NCBI RefSeq assembly: GCF_008119785.1
Contig: NZ_VSFA01000054.1
Span: forward strand, 1 to 47,488
Origin: Micromonospora sp. MP36
GTDB lineage: Bacteria > Actinomycetota > Actinomycetes > Mycobacteriales > Micromonosporaceae
Direction: 5' to 3'
Length of the DNA stretch: 47,488 nt
Below the pieces are notes generated by a model that was given only the letters and a program-made list of their open reading frames with translations, did not search any database and was not told the origin of the DNA. Positions 24,990-33,265 of the stretch are shown in pieces. Position 1 is the stretch's first letter. Each line of letters opens with the position of its first letter. Both the position numbers and the translations under genes were made by a program.

Positions 24990-25735
24990 CGGTTGCTCCC
25001 CACGCTCGCCACGGCACGGCCGTTGGTGACCGCTGTCATCTGTGCGGCGACCTGCTCCGCCGACGGGGCGGCCAGCTCGGTGGTGATCCGGCCGTCAGCG
25101 AGAAACACGACCCGGTCGGCCCGGGCGGCCGCCGCCGGGCCGTGCGTGACCATCACGATCGTGGTACCAAGATCGGCCACCGCCTCGCGCAGCAGGTCGA
25201 GCACCTCACGGCCGGTGGCCAGGTCAAGGGCGCCGGTCGGCTCGTCGGCGAAGATGACCTCCGGCCGGGCGGCGAGCGCCCGGGCCAACGCGACCCGCTG
25301 CCGCTGTCCGCCGGACAGCTGCGCCGGACGGTCCTGTTCGCGTCCGGCAAGACCGACGCGCCGCATGACCTCCCGCGCCCACGCCCGGTCCGGTCGCACC
25401 CCGGCCAGCCGCTGGGGAAGCAGGACGTTGTGCCACAGCGACAGCGAGTCGAGCAGGTTGTACGACTGGAAGACGAACCCGACCAGGCGCCGGCGGGCCT
25501 GGGTCAGCTGCGGCTCGCGTAGCTGACCGATCTCCTGGCCGGCCAGGAGCACCTTTCCCGAGTCCGGTCGGTCCAGCCCGGCCGCGCACTGCAGAAGGGT
25601 GGACTTGCCCGAGCCGGACGGGCCCATCACCGCGTTGAACGTCCCGGCGGCGAACCCCACCGACACCCCGTCGAGCGCGCGGACCCCGGCGCCACCCGAA
25701 TACGTCTTCGTTACGTCGAACAGCTCGACGGCCAT
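24986..25735 (-). CDS. ABC transporter ATP-binding protein (MacB/LolD type)
   Basis: A 249-residue ATPase. Walker A is GPSGSGKST, the Q loop FVFQSYNLLDSLSLW, the signature LSGGQRQRVALARAL, Walker B VIFADEPTGALD and the H loop VMVTHGP. Length and motifs fit the partner of FtsX-type exporters. The ATG at 25735 (MAVELFDVTKTY) matches the usual start; longer forms add a non-homologous tail. It is first in a two-gene operon with the permease. The promoter region upstream carries a perfect 24-bp palindrome. Confidence 0.95.
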   Translation of the reverse strand: MAVELFDVTKTYSGGAGVRALDGVSVGFAAGTFNAVMGPSGSGKSTLLQCAAGLDRPDSGKVLLAGQEIGQLREPQLTQARRRLVGFVFQSYNLLDSLSLWHNVLLPQRLAGVRPDRAWAREVMRRVGLAGREQDRPAQLSGGQRQRVALARALAARPEVIFADEPTGALDLATGREVLDLLREAVADLGTTIVMVTHGPAAAARADRVVFLADGRITTELAAPSAEQVAAQMTAVTNGRAVASVGSNR

Positions 25736-25803
25736 CGTGCTTCGCATGCCGATCAGCGTCGTGGATCGCGGCTGAGCAGGGCACACGGTCGACCATGCTC
25801 TTC

Positions 25804-25827
25804 GGTGGTAGGGCAGGCCCTACCACC
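25804..25827. promoter_or_regulatory. 24-bp palindrome upstream of the ABC exporter operon
   Basis: Perfect 11-bp arms GGTGGTAGGGC / GCCCTACCACC with centre AG, 69-92 bases upstream of the ATPase start, in the divergent gap with the phosphoesterase gene. It is a plausible binding site for the neighbouring LuxR-type response regulator, or a weak hairpin. Confidence 0.55.
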
Positions 25828-25907
25828 GGCGCGATCCCGAGCGCCCCCGCGCCCGGCATCCGACCTGCCGCTATGCGCCGTGCCTGGTCAGGGGCCAGCC
25901 CGTTCCG

Positions 25908-25940
25908 GTTAGTGCCGGGTTCATGGGGCGCTCACCGCGA
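25908..25940 (+). promoter_or_regulatory. PHO-box-like direct repeats (PhoP site)
   Basis: Three contiguous 11-base units GTTAGTGCCGG, GTTCATGGGGC and GCTCACCGCGA, phased as in actinomycete PhoP boxes (GTTCACC-type units). They lie just upstream of a possible -10 TAGCGT (25946-25951) and 50-82 bases before a secreted phosphoesterase start. Confidence 0.5.
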
Positions 25941-25989
25941 CCGCCTAGCGTCCGGCGTCGTTGATCGCGACACTGCCAAGGAGTTGGGC

Positions 25990-28443
25990 GTGCAAGTCAC
26001 ACGGAAACTCGGCATCACACTGACCTCGGTCGCCGCGCTGATCTTGTCGGCGGGGCTCGCCAGCGCGGCGGGCGCGGCCGGTGGCGAACTTGAGCGGATC
26101 ACCCCGCCGGTCGATGCGAATCACCCGCCCCAGGATCGCCTGGTGCTCGCCGTGATCGGGGACTACGGCGGCTGCGGCGTCGACCGGACCTGCGCCGAGG
26201 AGTACCAGGTCGCGGACATGGTCCACTCCTGGAACCCGGCGGCCATCCTCACCACCGGCGACAATACCTATCAGCAGGGCCTGCCCGAGGAGGTCGTCAA
26301 GGCCCAGGCGCCGTACAAGGCGGACATCGACGCCGGCAAGATGTTTCCGATCATGGGGAACCACGACTACGGCAACGGCTGCTCGCCGGAGAGCGTCCAG
26401 CCGAGCCTGGACTACTTCAAGGTTCCGGCCGCCTACGTCGCCGGCTTCGGCAACGGGCTGCTCGACTTCGTCAACCCCGACGCCAACTGTCAGACGGCCA
26501 CGGGCAGCACGAAGCCGCCGATCTATGACGCGTACCGCAACACGCTTACGAACAGCGTGGCCGCCTGGAAGGTCGTCGGCGGCCACCAGCCGATCTACTC
26601 CTCCGGCAAGGCCGGCAACAACCTGGACCGCGCGTGGCTGATGACGCCCGGCGTGGATCTGATCCTCGCCGGCCACGATCACCACGCGGAGCACATCGAG
26701 ACAGCCGACGGCTACCACATCGCCATCTCCGGCAACGGTGGTGCCGGCCTGACTCCGCTGTTCAGCGTCGCGCCGGGCAGCAAGTTCCGCGATGCCGCGC
26801 ACTTCGGGGCGATGCGGCTGACGGTGACCCCGGACTCGCTGAAGGCGGAGTATCTGTCCCTGCCGGGCACCGTCGACTACTACTTCCTGCTGAAGAAGGA
26901 CGCGCAGGGCCGGGCATACCTGGCCGAGCGGTCGGACTGGACCGACCCCAACCCGGACCCGGGCGGGAACCCGATCCCGAACAGGTACACGGTCTCGTTC
27001 GACGTCGCGGCGGACAAGGCCGACGGGCTGACCTACCAGAACTATGAGGACGGCCCGTACGTGACCACCGAGGTCGACGGCCGCCGGGCGCTGGAGCTGC
27101 AGAAGAATCCCTTCGGCGGCGCCAACCAGTTGTACATGTTCGTCGACGACGCGGCGATCTCCGGCGGGCCGTACCAGGTCAAGGCCACGATCAGCTACCG
27201 CTCCGCGGTCACCGGCTCCTTCGCACTCCAGTACGACTCGCAGCAGAGCGGCTCGGCCTACCAGCGCTCGACGGCCGTGACGATCGACGCCGGCCAGGTC
27301 AACCAGTGGCAGACGGCCACCATCGACATTCCCGACGTCCGGTTCAGCAATCGGCAGAACGGTGGCGCGGATCTGCGGCTGAACGCGAATGCCAACCTTC
27401 CGCTCGTCATCTCGGGTGTACGCATCGACGTGGTCCCGCCGACTCCTCCGACGACCCGGGTCTCGATGGACTTCTCCGGTGAGCCCGACGGACTGACCTG
27501 GATTCCGTACGAGAGCGGCCCCGCGCATGAGATCGTCGTCGACGGTCGGCCTGCCCTGCAGGTCGACAAGAACACGTTCAACTCCGGCAACAACCTCTAC
27601 CTCGCCGTCGACGACCGCTACCTCACCGGCGGCCCGTACGACGCCACCGCCACCATCGAGTACCGCTCGCCGGTCGCCGGCTCGTTTGTCCTCCAGTACG
27701 ACTCCGCGGCCACCGGGTCGGCCTACCAGAGCACGCCCCGGGTGAGCATCACCGCCGCGATGGTCAACACCTGGCAGACGGTGACCCTCGACCTGCCGCA
27801 GGTGATGTTCCGGAATCGGCAGAACGGCAACGCCGACATGCGGATCGTGGGCGCGAACAACCTGCCCCTCATCATCGGCTCGATGAGCGTGCAACTCGCC
27901 GACAACCAGGCGCAGCTGCTGAAGGCGGCGCAGGACGCGGTCGCCGCGGCCGAGGCCGACCCGTCGGCGGAGACGATCACCGCCGCCGAGACGGCCATCG
28001 CGAAGGTCACCGACGCTGCCCAGGTCGCGGCGTTGAACCAGCGGCTGGCGGTCGTGAAGCTCCTCGTCCAGGCCCGCGACCTGCTCGACGGGATCGCCGC
28101 AACCGAGCTGACCGACGCCGAACGGATCGACGCCGCCGTCACCGACCTCGCTGCGGCGGCGGCGATCCTGGATCAGGTGCCGGCCGACCGGCAGGGCGAC
28201 CTGCCGGAGCGGGTGGGTGCGGCGAAGCGCCGGATCGCCGACGCTGTCGCCCGGTTCTTCGCGGCGCCCATCCAGGGCAAGCCGGGACCGGTCAAGCGGC
28301 CCTGGCTGGACCTGGTCATCTCCGACACGTACGACCGGTTCGGTGCGACCGACCTGCACGACCGGGTGATGTCGATCGTGCGGAGCCACGCCACCGGCCA
28401 GCAGGTCACGGTCGCCATCAACGAGTTCCTCGCCGCCAGGTAA
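25990..28443 (+). CDS. Secreted metallophosphoesterase with two repeated beta domains
   Basis: An 817-residue exported protein with a signal peptide in residues 1-28 (LGITLTSVAALILSAGLASA). The calcineurin-like phosphatase domain spans about 48-310 with its metal ligands: D58 (VIGDYGG), D91 (TTGDNTY), N124-H125 (MGNHDYG), H199 (GGHQPIYSS) and H229/H231 (AGHDHH). Two homologous beta-sandwich-like domains follow (about 332-482 and 489-637, both containing QYDS, GSAYQ and RNRQNG-type motifs), then an Ala-rich helical tail. It should hydrolyse phosphomonoesters outside the cell. The GTG at 25990 follows AAGGAG with a six-base gap. Upstream PHO-box-like repeats suggest phosphate-starvation control. 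Confidence 0.92.
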   Translation: MQVTRKLGITLTSVAALILSAGLASAAGAAGGELERITPPVDANHPPQDRLVLAVIGDYGGCGVDRTCAEEYQVADMVHSWNPAAILTTGDNTYQQGLPEEVVKAQAPYKADIDAGKMFPIMGNHDYGNGCSPESVQPSLDYFKVPAAYVAGFGNGLLDFVNPDANCQTATGSTKPPIYDAYRNTLTNSVAAWKVVGGHQPIYSSGKAGNNLDRAWLMTPGVDLILAGHDHHAEHIETADGYHIAISGNGGAGLTPLFSVAPGSKFRDAAHFGAMRLTVTPDSLKAEYLSLPGTVDYYFLLKKDAQGRAYLAERSDWTDPNPDPGGNPIPNRYTVSFDVAADKADGLTYQNYEDGPYVTTEVDGRRALELQKNPFGGANQLYMFVDDAAISGGPYQVKATISYRSAVTGSFALQYDSQQSGSAYQRSTAVTIDAGQVNQWQTATIDIPDVRFSNRQNGGADLRLNANANLPLVISGVRIDVVPPTPPTTRVSMDFSGEPDGLTWIPYESGPAHEIVVDGRPALQVDKNTFNSGNNLYLAVDDRYLTGGPYDATATIEYRSPVAGSFVLQYDSAATGSAYQSTPRVSITAAMVNTWQTVTLDLPQVMFRNRQNGNADMRIVGANNLPLIIGSMSVQLADNQAQLLKAAQDAVAAAEADPSAETITAAETAIAKVTDAAQVAALNQRLAVVKLLVQARDLLDGIAATELTDAERIDAAVTDLAAAAAILDQVPADRQGDLPERVGAAKRRIADAVARFFAAPIQGKPGPVKRPWLDLVISDTYDRFGATDLHDRVMSIVRSHATGQQVTVAINEFLAAR

Positions 28444-28505
28444 GCGGCAGAGGTCCGCATCGGTTCGGGCGTCGTCGCCGTCCCGAACCACCCGAAAACC
28501 GGCCT

Positions 28506-28534
28506 CCCCGGGCCCGCGGTTCGCGGGCCCGGGG
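28506..28534. terminator. Bidirectional hairpin terminator
   Basis: A perfect 13-bp stem CCCCGGGCCCGCG / CGCGGGCCCGGGG with a GTT loop, between the phosphoesterase gene and the converging Asp/Thr-repeat gene. Confidence 0.88.
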
Positions 28535-28663
28535 CGGCTTCACGCCCTGGTCGGTGGCGCGGGTAGCGCCGGTTGGTCAGCGACGCTCAGTTCCGGCGGC
28601 TCCGGGGGATCGCACCTGCTGCCCGCCACCGCCCCGCATGGACGGCGTCGACGTTCTCTTCCA

Positions 28664-29542
28664 TCAGCAGGCCGTGCCGGCAGACCCGTCGCCATCCGGC
28701 CGGTGGTCAGGGGCCGAGCCCTTTGGTCTTGAGCCGCCGGCTTGGCCGGCGTCCGTAGCCACGCCAGCCCGGGCCGGGCCGGCCGGCTCCACCTGTCCGG
28801 GCCGGCCGTCGTCGGCCTTGGGGTCGATGGACACGATCCGCCCGCCGGGCGTATCGGTATCCAGGCATTCGTCGGTCGGAGCGCTCTCCTGCTGGTCGTC
28901 GCCGGCGCAGGCCTCCGGCGATTCGTCACCGGCCGGTCGCCCGTTCCCGTCGTCGTCGGTGCTGGACTCGTCGTCGGTGCTGGACTCGTCGTCGGTGCTG
29001 GACTCGTCGTCGGTGCTGGACTCGTTGTCCGTGCTGGACTCGTTGTCCGGTGCGGACCCGTCGCTCGGCTCATCCTCGGTGGTCGGGTCGTCGGTGGTGC
29101 TGTCGGTGGTGGGGCCGTCGGCCGTGCTGTCCGTGGTCGGGTCGTCCGTGGTGGGGTCGTCGGTCGTGCCGTCCGTGGTCGGGTCGTCCATGGTCGGGTC
29201 GTCGGTCGTGCTGTCCGTGGTGGGGTCGTCGGTGGTTGGGTCGTTGGTGGTCGAGTCGTCGTCGGTGGTCGTGGTTTCGTCGTCGGTTGGTTTCTCGTCG
29301 TCGATCGTCCGGTCGCCGTTGGATTCGTCTCCGGTGACCGGCGCATCCTCGGTCTCTTCGTCGGCGCAGTGGGGACCCTTCTTGTCCGGCTGCGCCTCAT
29401 CGGTACGACAGGACGCCGGCCGGGGGGCCTTTCCGTCGCATCCGGGACTTGCCGCCGCGAGTCCGGCGGTGATGCTGATGCCACCCGCGATCAGTGCCAT
29501 GGCGAACAGCAACGGGAGCCACTTGTGCGGGGACCTTCTCAT
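28664..29542 (-). CDS. Secreted Asp/Thr/Ser-repeat protein
   Basis: A 292-residue protein with a signal peptide (PLLFAMALIAGGISITAGLA, cleavage near residue 31). Residues about 90-175 are TTDDPTTD-type repeats and about 176-215 are SSTDDE-type repeats, giving a very acidic, probably extended region. Short flanking parts hold six cysteines (Cys35, Cys45, Cys59, two in the EACAGDD/DECLD part, and a C-terminal Cys). It has no enzyme domain. It may be a wall-spanning spacer, a calcium-binding matrix protein or a phosphorylation-poor mucin-like coat; all are guesses. The start overlaps the NlpC/P60 stop (ATGA), so the two are cotranslated. Confidence 0.75.
   Translation of the reverse strand: MRRSPHKWLPLLFAMALIAGGISITAGLAAASPGCDGKAPRPASCRTDEAQPDKKGPHCADEETEDAPVTGDESNGDRTIDDEKPTDDETTTTDDDSTTNDPTTDDPTTDSTTDDPTMDDPTTDGTTDDPTTDDPTTDSTADGPTTDSTTDDPTTEDEPSDGSAPDNESSTDNESSTDDESSTDDESSTDDESSTDDDGNGRPAGDESPEACAGDDQQESAPTDECLDTDTPGGRIVSIDPKADDGRPGQVEPAGPARAGVATDAGQAGGSRPKGSAPDHRPDGDGSAGTAC
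28952..29048 (-). repeat. 18-bp tandem repeats coding for acidic SSTDDE units
   Basis: About five consecutive copies of an 18-base unit, GTCGTCGGTGCTGGACTC with point variants toward the right end. Near-identity at the DNA level indicates recent slippage or expansion. Confidence 0.85.
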
Positions 29543-30252
29543 CGCAGCCCCACAGCGGTGCTGTCGCCGATGACGACGAGGACCGGCTGGTCCGTCGATT
29601 GCGAGTCAGAAGGCGAGGTGGTCGGCTCTGGTCGGTGCCGGTTGTCCTCGTTCTTGTCCCGGCCGGTCGGCGAATTGGCCCGGGCAAGAGACGGACGGAC
29701 AGCGCGGCTCTTCATGTACGCCCGGTAGTAGTTGTTGAGGGCCACCTTCTTGACCATGCCGGCGCCGCTCGACGCATGAATCATCTTGTTGTTCCCGGCG
29801 TAGATGCCGACATGGTCGATCTCCCCGCCGTCCCAGTTGAAGAAGATCAGGTCACCCGGTCGCAGTTCCTTCGTCGACACGGTCAGGTGTCGGTCCTTGC
29901 CATAGTCGTACTGCCCCTGGGCGGTGGTCCGTGACCATGAGAAGCCCGCCTTTCGATAGGCCCAGTACGTGAGGCCGGAGCAGTCGAAACCGGACGGCTT
30001 GTGCCCACCCCACACGTACCGGTCTCCCACGCGCTCGGCGGCGAAACAAACCGCTCGTTCGCCGAGGCTGCCGTCGCAAGAGCTGCTGGCGGCGCTCGCC
30101 AGACTGGAAACGCCGCCGATCGTCCCGGCGATCAACAGAAATGCGACGAACAGTTTTACGGCTGACGAGAATCCGGCCCGATTCAGGAGATCGATCACGG
30201 GGGTACGGCTGCGGCGCGCAGCACCGGCATCGGCCGTGAGAATTGTTTCCAC
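29539..30252 (-). CDS. NlpC/P60 family peptidoglycan endopeptidase
   Basis: A 237-residue protein with an N-terminal signal-anchor (AVKLFVAFLLIAGTIGGVSS, about 31-50) and an NlpC/P60 domain at about 60-175. Catalytic residues are Cys91 (FDCSGLTYWAYRKAG), His147 (IDHVGIYAG) and His159 (MIHAS). It should cut D-Glu-mDAP or related bonds in wall peptides. The C-terminal tail is charged and unstructured. The GTG at 30252 has GGAGGAC ending six bases upstream; the alternative GTG at 30264 has no ribosome site. It is followed without a gap by the acidic repeat gene, suggesting that the repeat protein works with this hydrolase at the wall. Confidence 0.9.
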   Translation of the reverse strand: METILTADAGAARRSRTPVIDLLNRAGFSSAVKLFVAFLLIAGTIGGVSSLASAASSSCDGSLGERAVCFAAERVGDRYVWGGHKPSGFDCSGLTYWAYRKAGFSWSRTTAQGQYDYGKDRHLTVSTKELRPGDLIFFNWDGGEIDHVGIYAGNNKMIHASSGAGMVKKVALNNYYRAYMKSRAVRPSLARANSPTGRDKNEDNRHRPEPTTSPSDSQSTDQPVLVVIGDSTAVGLR

Positions 30253-30618
30253 GCTGTCCTCCACAAGAGACTGCCAACTGGCCCGATCCAGTGCACCGAA
30301 TCACTGATCGTCCCGCCACCGATCCGGTTGTCCGGGACGGCCCCGGGCAGCAGATGCCGCCGCCGCGGAATTCGTACGGCAGCTCGGACCAGGGCGAACG
30401 TCCTGTCCTGGTTCGCCCCGGACAACTGGTCTCCGGCCGGGACGAAGTGCGGAGGATCGCCTTTCCAGATATCCGTCCTGGTCATTCCCGTACGCCCGAT
30501 CGGCTGGTCGGACACGTCGCTATCGGCTGGGCTGTAGGGGCTGTCGCGCGGTGCTGTCCGCAATGGATTCGGGCGCCATCGGCGACGAAACAGCCGATTA
30601 CAGTGAGGAGAGATCGAC
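30253..30618. other. Divergent promoter region of two secreted peptidase genes
   Basis: No gene seen in 366 bases. It contains an inverted repeat GGGCGAAC / GTTCGCCC (30392-30399 and 30411-30418), a possible operator or hairpin, and a Shine-Dalgarno GAGGAG at the right end. I looked for a ydaO-type c-di-AMP riboswitch, which often precedes wall hydrolases in this phylum, and did not find its conserved blocks. Confidence 0.45.
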
Positions 30619-31305
30619 ATGAGAGGCTCATCGCCGCTCGCGCTCTATCGAAGCCGGTTCGGCGCGCTCGCACTCGCGTTCGTCGTCATCGCCGGCCTGC
30701 TGATCGCCGGCGTCCAGTTGGCCAGCGCCGCCCCCGCAGGGAAATGGCACCTGGTGTCCATCTCCGGATACCAGCAGCAACGGTCGACCTGGTGTGGCCC
30801 GGCGGCCGGCCAGACGCTTCTCTCGGCGTTCGGCGTCAGCGTCAGGCAGAGCGCGCTAGCCAAGGAGATGGACGCGGGGGACACGTTCGGCACCTGGCCG
30901 TGGGACATGGACGGCCCGATCAACGCCCAGCTCAAGAAGAATGGGCAGCAGACGCGGTACAGCTACCGTGCCGGGGCCGGTACGTGGGAGCTCTACCGGT
31001 GGGCGAAGAAGGGGGTGGACCAGAACGCACCCTCGATCATCCTCGTGAAGTCGCAGAACATCTGGTACCCGGGCGCCTCATTCGGTACGGGCCACTATCT
31101 GGTGATCTACGGCTACAACGACAACCTCGTCGTCAACGTGCGTAAGGCCGACGGGACGAGCCAGCGCAAGTCCTACGGGAAGGTCTACAAGGTCTACGAC
31201 CCGTGGGACGGGGGCTTCCACACTCTGGCGGCCAAGGACTGGGGCACCGACGGAAAGAACGTCGGCTATCCAGGCGGAAAGGTGATCGTCCCGAGCAACG
31301 TGTGA
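30619..31305 (+). CDS. Secreted C39-like (papain-fold) cysteine peptidase
   Basis: A 228-residue protein with a signal peptide (FVVIAGLLIAGVQLASAA, cleaved near 38). The domain fits the C39-like group. Probable nucleophile Cys59 lies in QQQRSTWCGPAAGQTLLSAF, His159 in TGHYLVIYGYND, and Asp194 in KVYDPWDGG completes the triad. The MDGPINAQLKKNG segment is also typical. It should act outside the cell; substrates are unknown, and some relatives process secreted peptides while others are effectors. The ATG at 30619 follows GAGGAG with a good gap. It is divergent from the NlpC/P60 unit and followed by a strong terminator. Confidence 0.88.
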   Translation: MRGSSPLALYRSRFGALALAFVVIAGLLIAGVQLASAAPAGKWHLVSISGYQQQRSTWCGPAAGQTLLSAFGVSVRQSALAKEMDAGDTFGTWPWDMDGPINAQLKKNGQQTRYSYRAGAGTWELYRWAKKGVDQNAPSIILVKSQNIWYPGASFGTGHYLVIYGYNDNLVVNVRKADGTSQRKSYGKVYKVYDPWDGGFHTLAAKDWGTDGKNVGYPGGKVIVPSNV

Positions 31306-31319
31306 ATCGGCGACCAGAG

Positions 31320-31354
31320 AAATGCGGGAGGGTGCTGAGCGCCCTCCCGCATTT
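31320..31354 (+). terminator. Hairpin terminator after the C39-like peptidase
   Basis: A perfect 13-bp stem AAATGCGGGAGGG / CCCTCCCGCATTT. Its A/T-rich ends make it usable on both strands. Confidence 0.9.
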
Positions 31355-31426
31355 CGTGTGTCCCTCGCCGGCTCCGCGTCCCGGCCGCCTACCCGAGGCA
31401 CCGCCGAGGAGTGGCCGGTACGCCGG

Positions 31427-32977
31427 TCAGCGTCGTTGGACGGTGAAGGTCTGCGCGAGACTGCCGGTACAAGGGGTCTGGATCAGTTGAGCCCCCACGT
31501 CCCGGTGCTCGCCGTAGACGCCGATGCAATAGTCCTTGCCGGGTACCGAGCGCACCCGGTAGCCGCCGGCCGGACCGGTGAGCGGCTCGAAGGTGAAGGT
31601 CTGGTCGGCCCGCCCTGAGCTGCAGTCGTCGCCGGTCAGCAGAACGCCGTCGCCACGCCCGCCGTAGTCGATCGTCGCGCACCCGATCCCGTACTGGGGA
31701 TGGTCGAGCTTGATCCGATAGACGTTGCCGGACACCCGTTCGAGGATGATCGGCGGTGCCGCCGAGGCGCAGGAGTGCTGGCCCAGCACGATCCGGCCGG
31801 ACGGTTTGTAGAGCTCCGGCCCTTCGCCCACGCACAGCCCGGTGTGCGCCACGCGCAGCCGTACCGGCCCCACCGCCGGCCCGGCGGCTGGTCCGCCGGT
31901 CGCTGCCTTCGTCGGCGACGGCCCGCCCGTGCTCGGCCTGGGTCGTGGCGCGGCCGACCGGGACGGGCTCGCGGAGGGGGACACGGCGACCGAGGGTACG
32001 GCCGCGGGCAGGGTCTCGGGCTCGTCGACCGGCAGCTCCGCCTTGCTGCCCGAGTCGGCCGCCGTTTCGGGCGAGTCGCGAAGGGCTCGGGCGATCACCG
32101 CTACCGCGATGGTGGCCATGACCAGGACGAGTACGCCGGACAGGACCCGGCTCGCCCAACCGGTCCGGTACATGATCGGCGGGATCAGCCAGCGGAACCC
32201 GGCGGGCCGGGGCACATCCTCCGCAGGGTCGTGCCGGTGCATCCCGACCCACCGCTCGTCCGTCCGCTCCGCGGCCACGTTCGCCAACCGGCCGGCGGAC
32301 GCGGGGAGGGCGGGCTCCTGACCCCCCGAACGCGGCTCGGTCCGCCCACTGCTGGCCGGTTGGGCGGCCGACGGCTCCGGTCGGGTGCCGCCGGCCGCCG
32401 ACAACCCCGACGCCTCCGACAGCAGCACCGACTCCAGCACCGCTTCCAGGACGGGCAGCCGTTCTGCTTCCGGCCGAGGGTCCGGGCGTTCCGCCGTCTC
32501 ATCGGGAACATGCTGCTCTGGAACGGCCGTATCGGGTGCCGGCCCAGGCGGGAGATCGGCTTGCCGACCGGCGGCCGGTCCCGGCTCCGAGTTGCCCACT
32601 GGCGCCGCCGGAACAGCCTCCCGCGCCGCTTCGGCGGCGAGTCGTTTCCGCGTGGCCAGCCACGACGCGGCTGTGGCCTGGTCGAGACCGCAGGCCCGGA
32701 CGAAGGCGGTCACCAGCGCCTCTCGAGGCAGATTGTTCCGCCCCAGCACCGAGGCGATCGTGCTGTGTGGCAGAACCTCCCCGACCGCCTCCGCCTGGCG
32801 CTGCAACTGGCGGAAGGTAAGGCCGGACCACTCCTTCAACGCCCGCATCGCGGCGACGAACTCGGCGGGGGAGGCCGCGGAAAAGGGATCCGGGGCCGAC
32901 CCGCCTCCGGGATGGACCTCCTCGGCGCCGTTGCTCTCTTTCGGCGTCTGTCCGTCGTCCAAAGCGTGGTCCTCCAT
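31427..32977 (-). CDS. Membrane-anchored HTH regulator with trefoil-like outer domain
   Basis: A 516-residue protein. Residues about 38-98 form an XRE-like helix-turn-helix (AMRALKEWSGLTFRQLQRQA, then STIASVLGRNNLP). A long disordered Pro/Ala/Glu linker follows. One transmembrane helix spans about 278-299 (VLSGVLVLVMATIAVAVIA). A Ser/Pro stalk leads to a Cys-containing C-terminal domain at about 370-516 with beta-trefoil-type repeats (LCVGEGPELYK, QTFTFEP, YCIGVYG, QTFTVQRR). It looks like a one-component sensor reading an external ligand, perhaps a glycan, and passing the signal to DNA. The ATG at 32977 was chosen because earlier sequence is not protein-like. It is divergent from the small secreted protein, its most obvious target. 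Confidence 0.82.
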   Translation of the reverse strand: MEDHALDDGQTPKESNGAEEVHPGGGSAPDPFSAASPAEFVAAMRALKEWSGLTFRQLQRQAEAVGEVLPHSTIASVLGRNNLPREALVTAFVRACGLDQATAASWLATRKRLAAEAAREAVPAAPVGNSEPGPAAGRQADLPPGPAPDTAVPEQHVPDETAERPDPRPEAERLPVLEAVLESVLLSEASGLSAAGGTRPEPSAAQPASSGRTEPRSGGQEPALPASAGRLANVAAERTDERWVGMHRHDPAEDVPRPAGFRWLIPPIMYRTGWASRVLSGVLVLVMATIAVAVIARALRDSPETAADSGSKAELPVDEPETLPAAVPSVAVSPSASPSRSAAPRPRPSTGGPSPTKAATGGPAAGPAVGPVRLRVAHTGLCVGEGPELYKPSGRIVLGQHSCASAAPPIILERVSGNVYRIKLDHPQYGIGCATIDYGGRGDGVLLTGDDCSSGRADQTFTFEPLTGPAGGYRVRSVPGKDYCIGVYGEHRDVGAQLIQTPCTGSLAQTFTVQRR

Positions 32978-33265
32978 CAGTCCACTACGGACGGCTGCGG
33001 TCTCGGTCCGCGAGAGTACACCCGAATGACACTGCGCGTGGTGCAGGTGGCTCTCTGCCCTGGTCAGGGAGGCGCGTGCCGGGCCGGAGCGGTCCCGGAC
33101 CGCACCGACCACCGCACCGGAACGGTGGACAGGTGGTCGGGACTGGCCGGTACGCGGTTACGGCTAGTGATGACGACTGGTACGCGGTTGCCTGAGTGAC
33201 GTCGCCGAACGGCAGGCGCCCCGGGCGGTGGCGACGTGTCCTCTCTTCTGAACGCAAGGAGCACC

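Noticed and set aside
25945..28491. An 848-codon minus-strand frame
   Set aside because: Antisense shadow of the secreted phosphoesterase, rich in Arg, Val and Gly as expected from GC-biased antisense.
28952..29262. Regular short repeats that could be taken for a CRISPR array
   Set aside because: The repeats are contiguous 18-bp coding units without spacers and encode the acidic repeat protein; no cas gene is present in the window.
30253..30618. Possible c-di-AMP (ydaO) riboswitch between two wall-peptidase genes
   Set aside because: The conserved blocks of that riboswitch are not found; only a simple 8-bp inverted repeat is seen.
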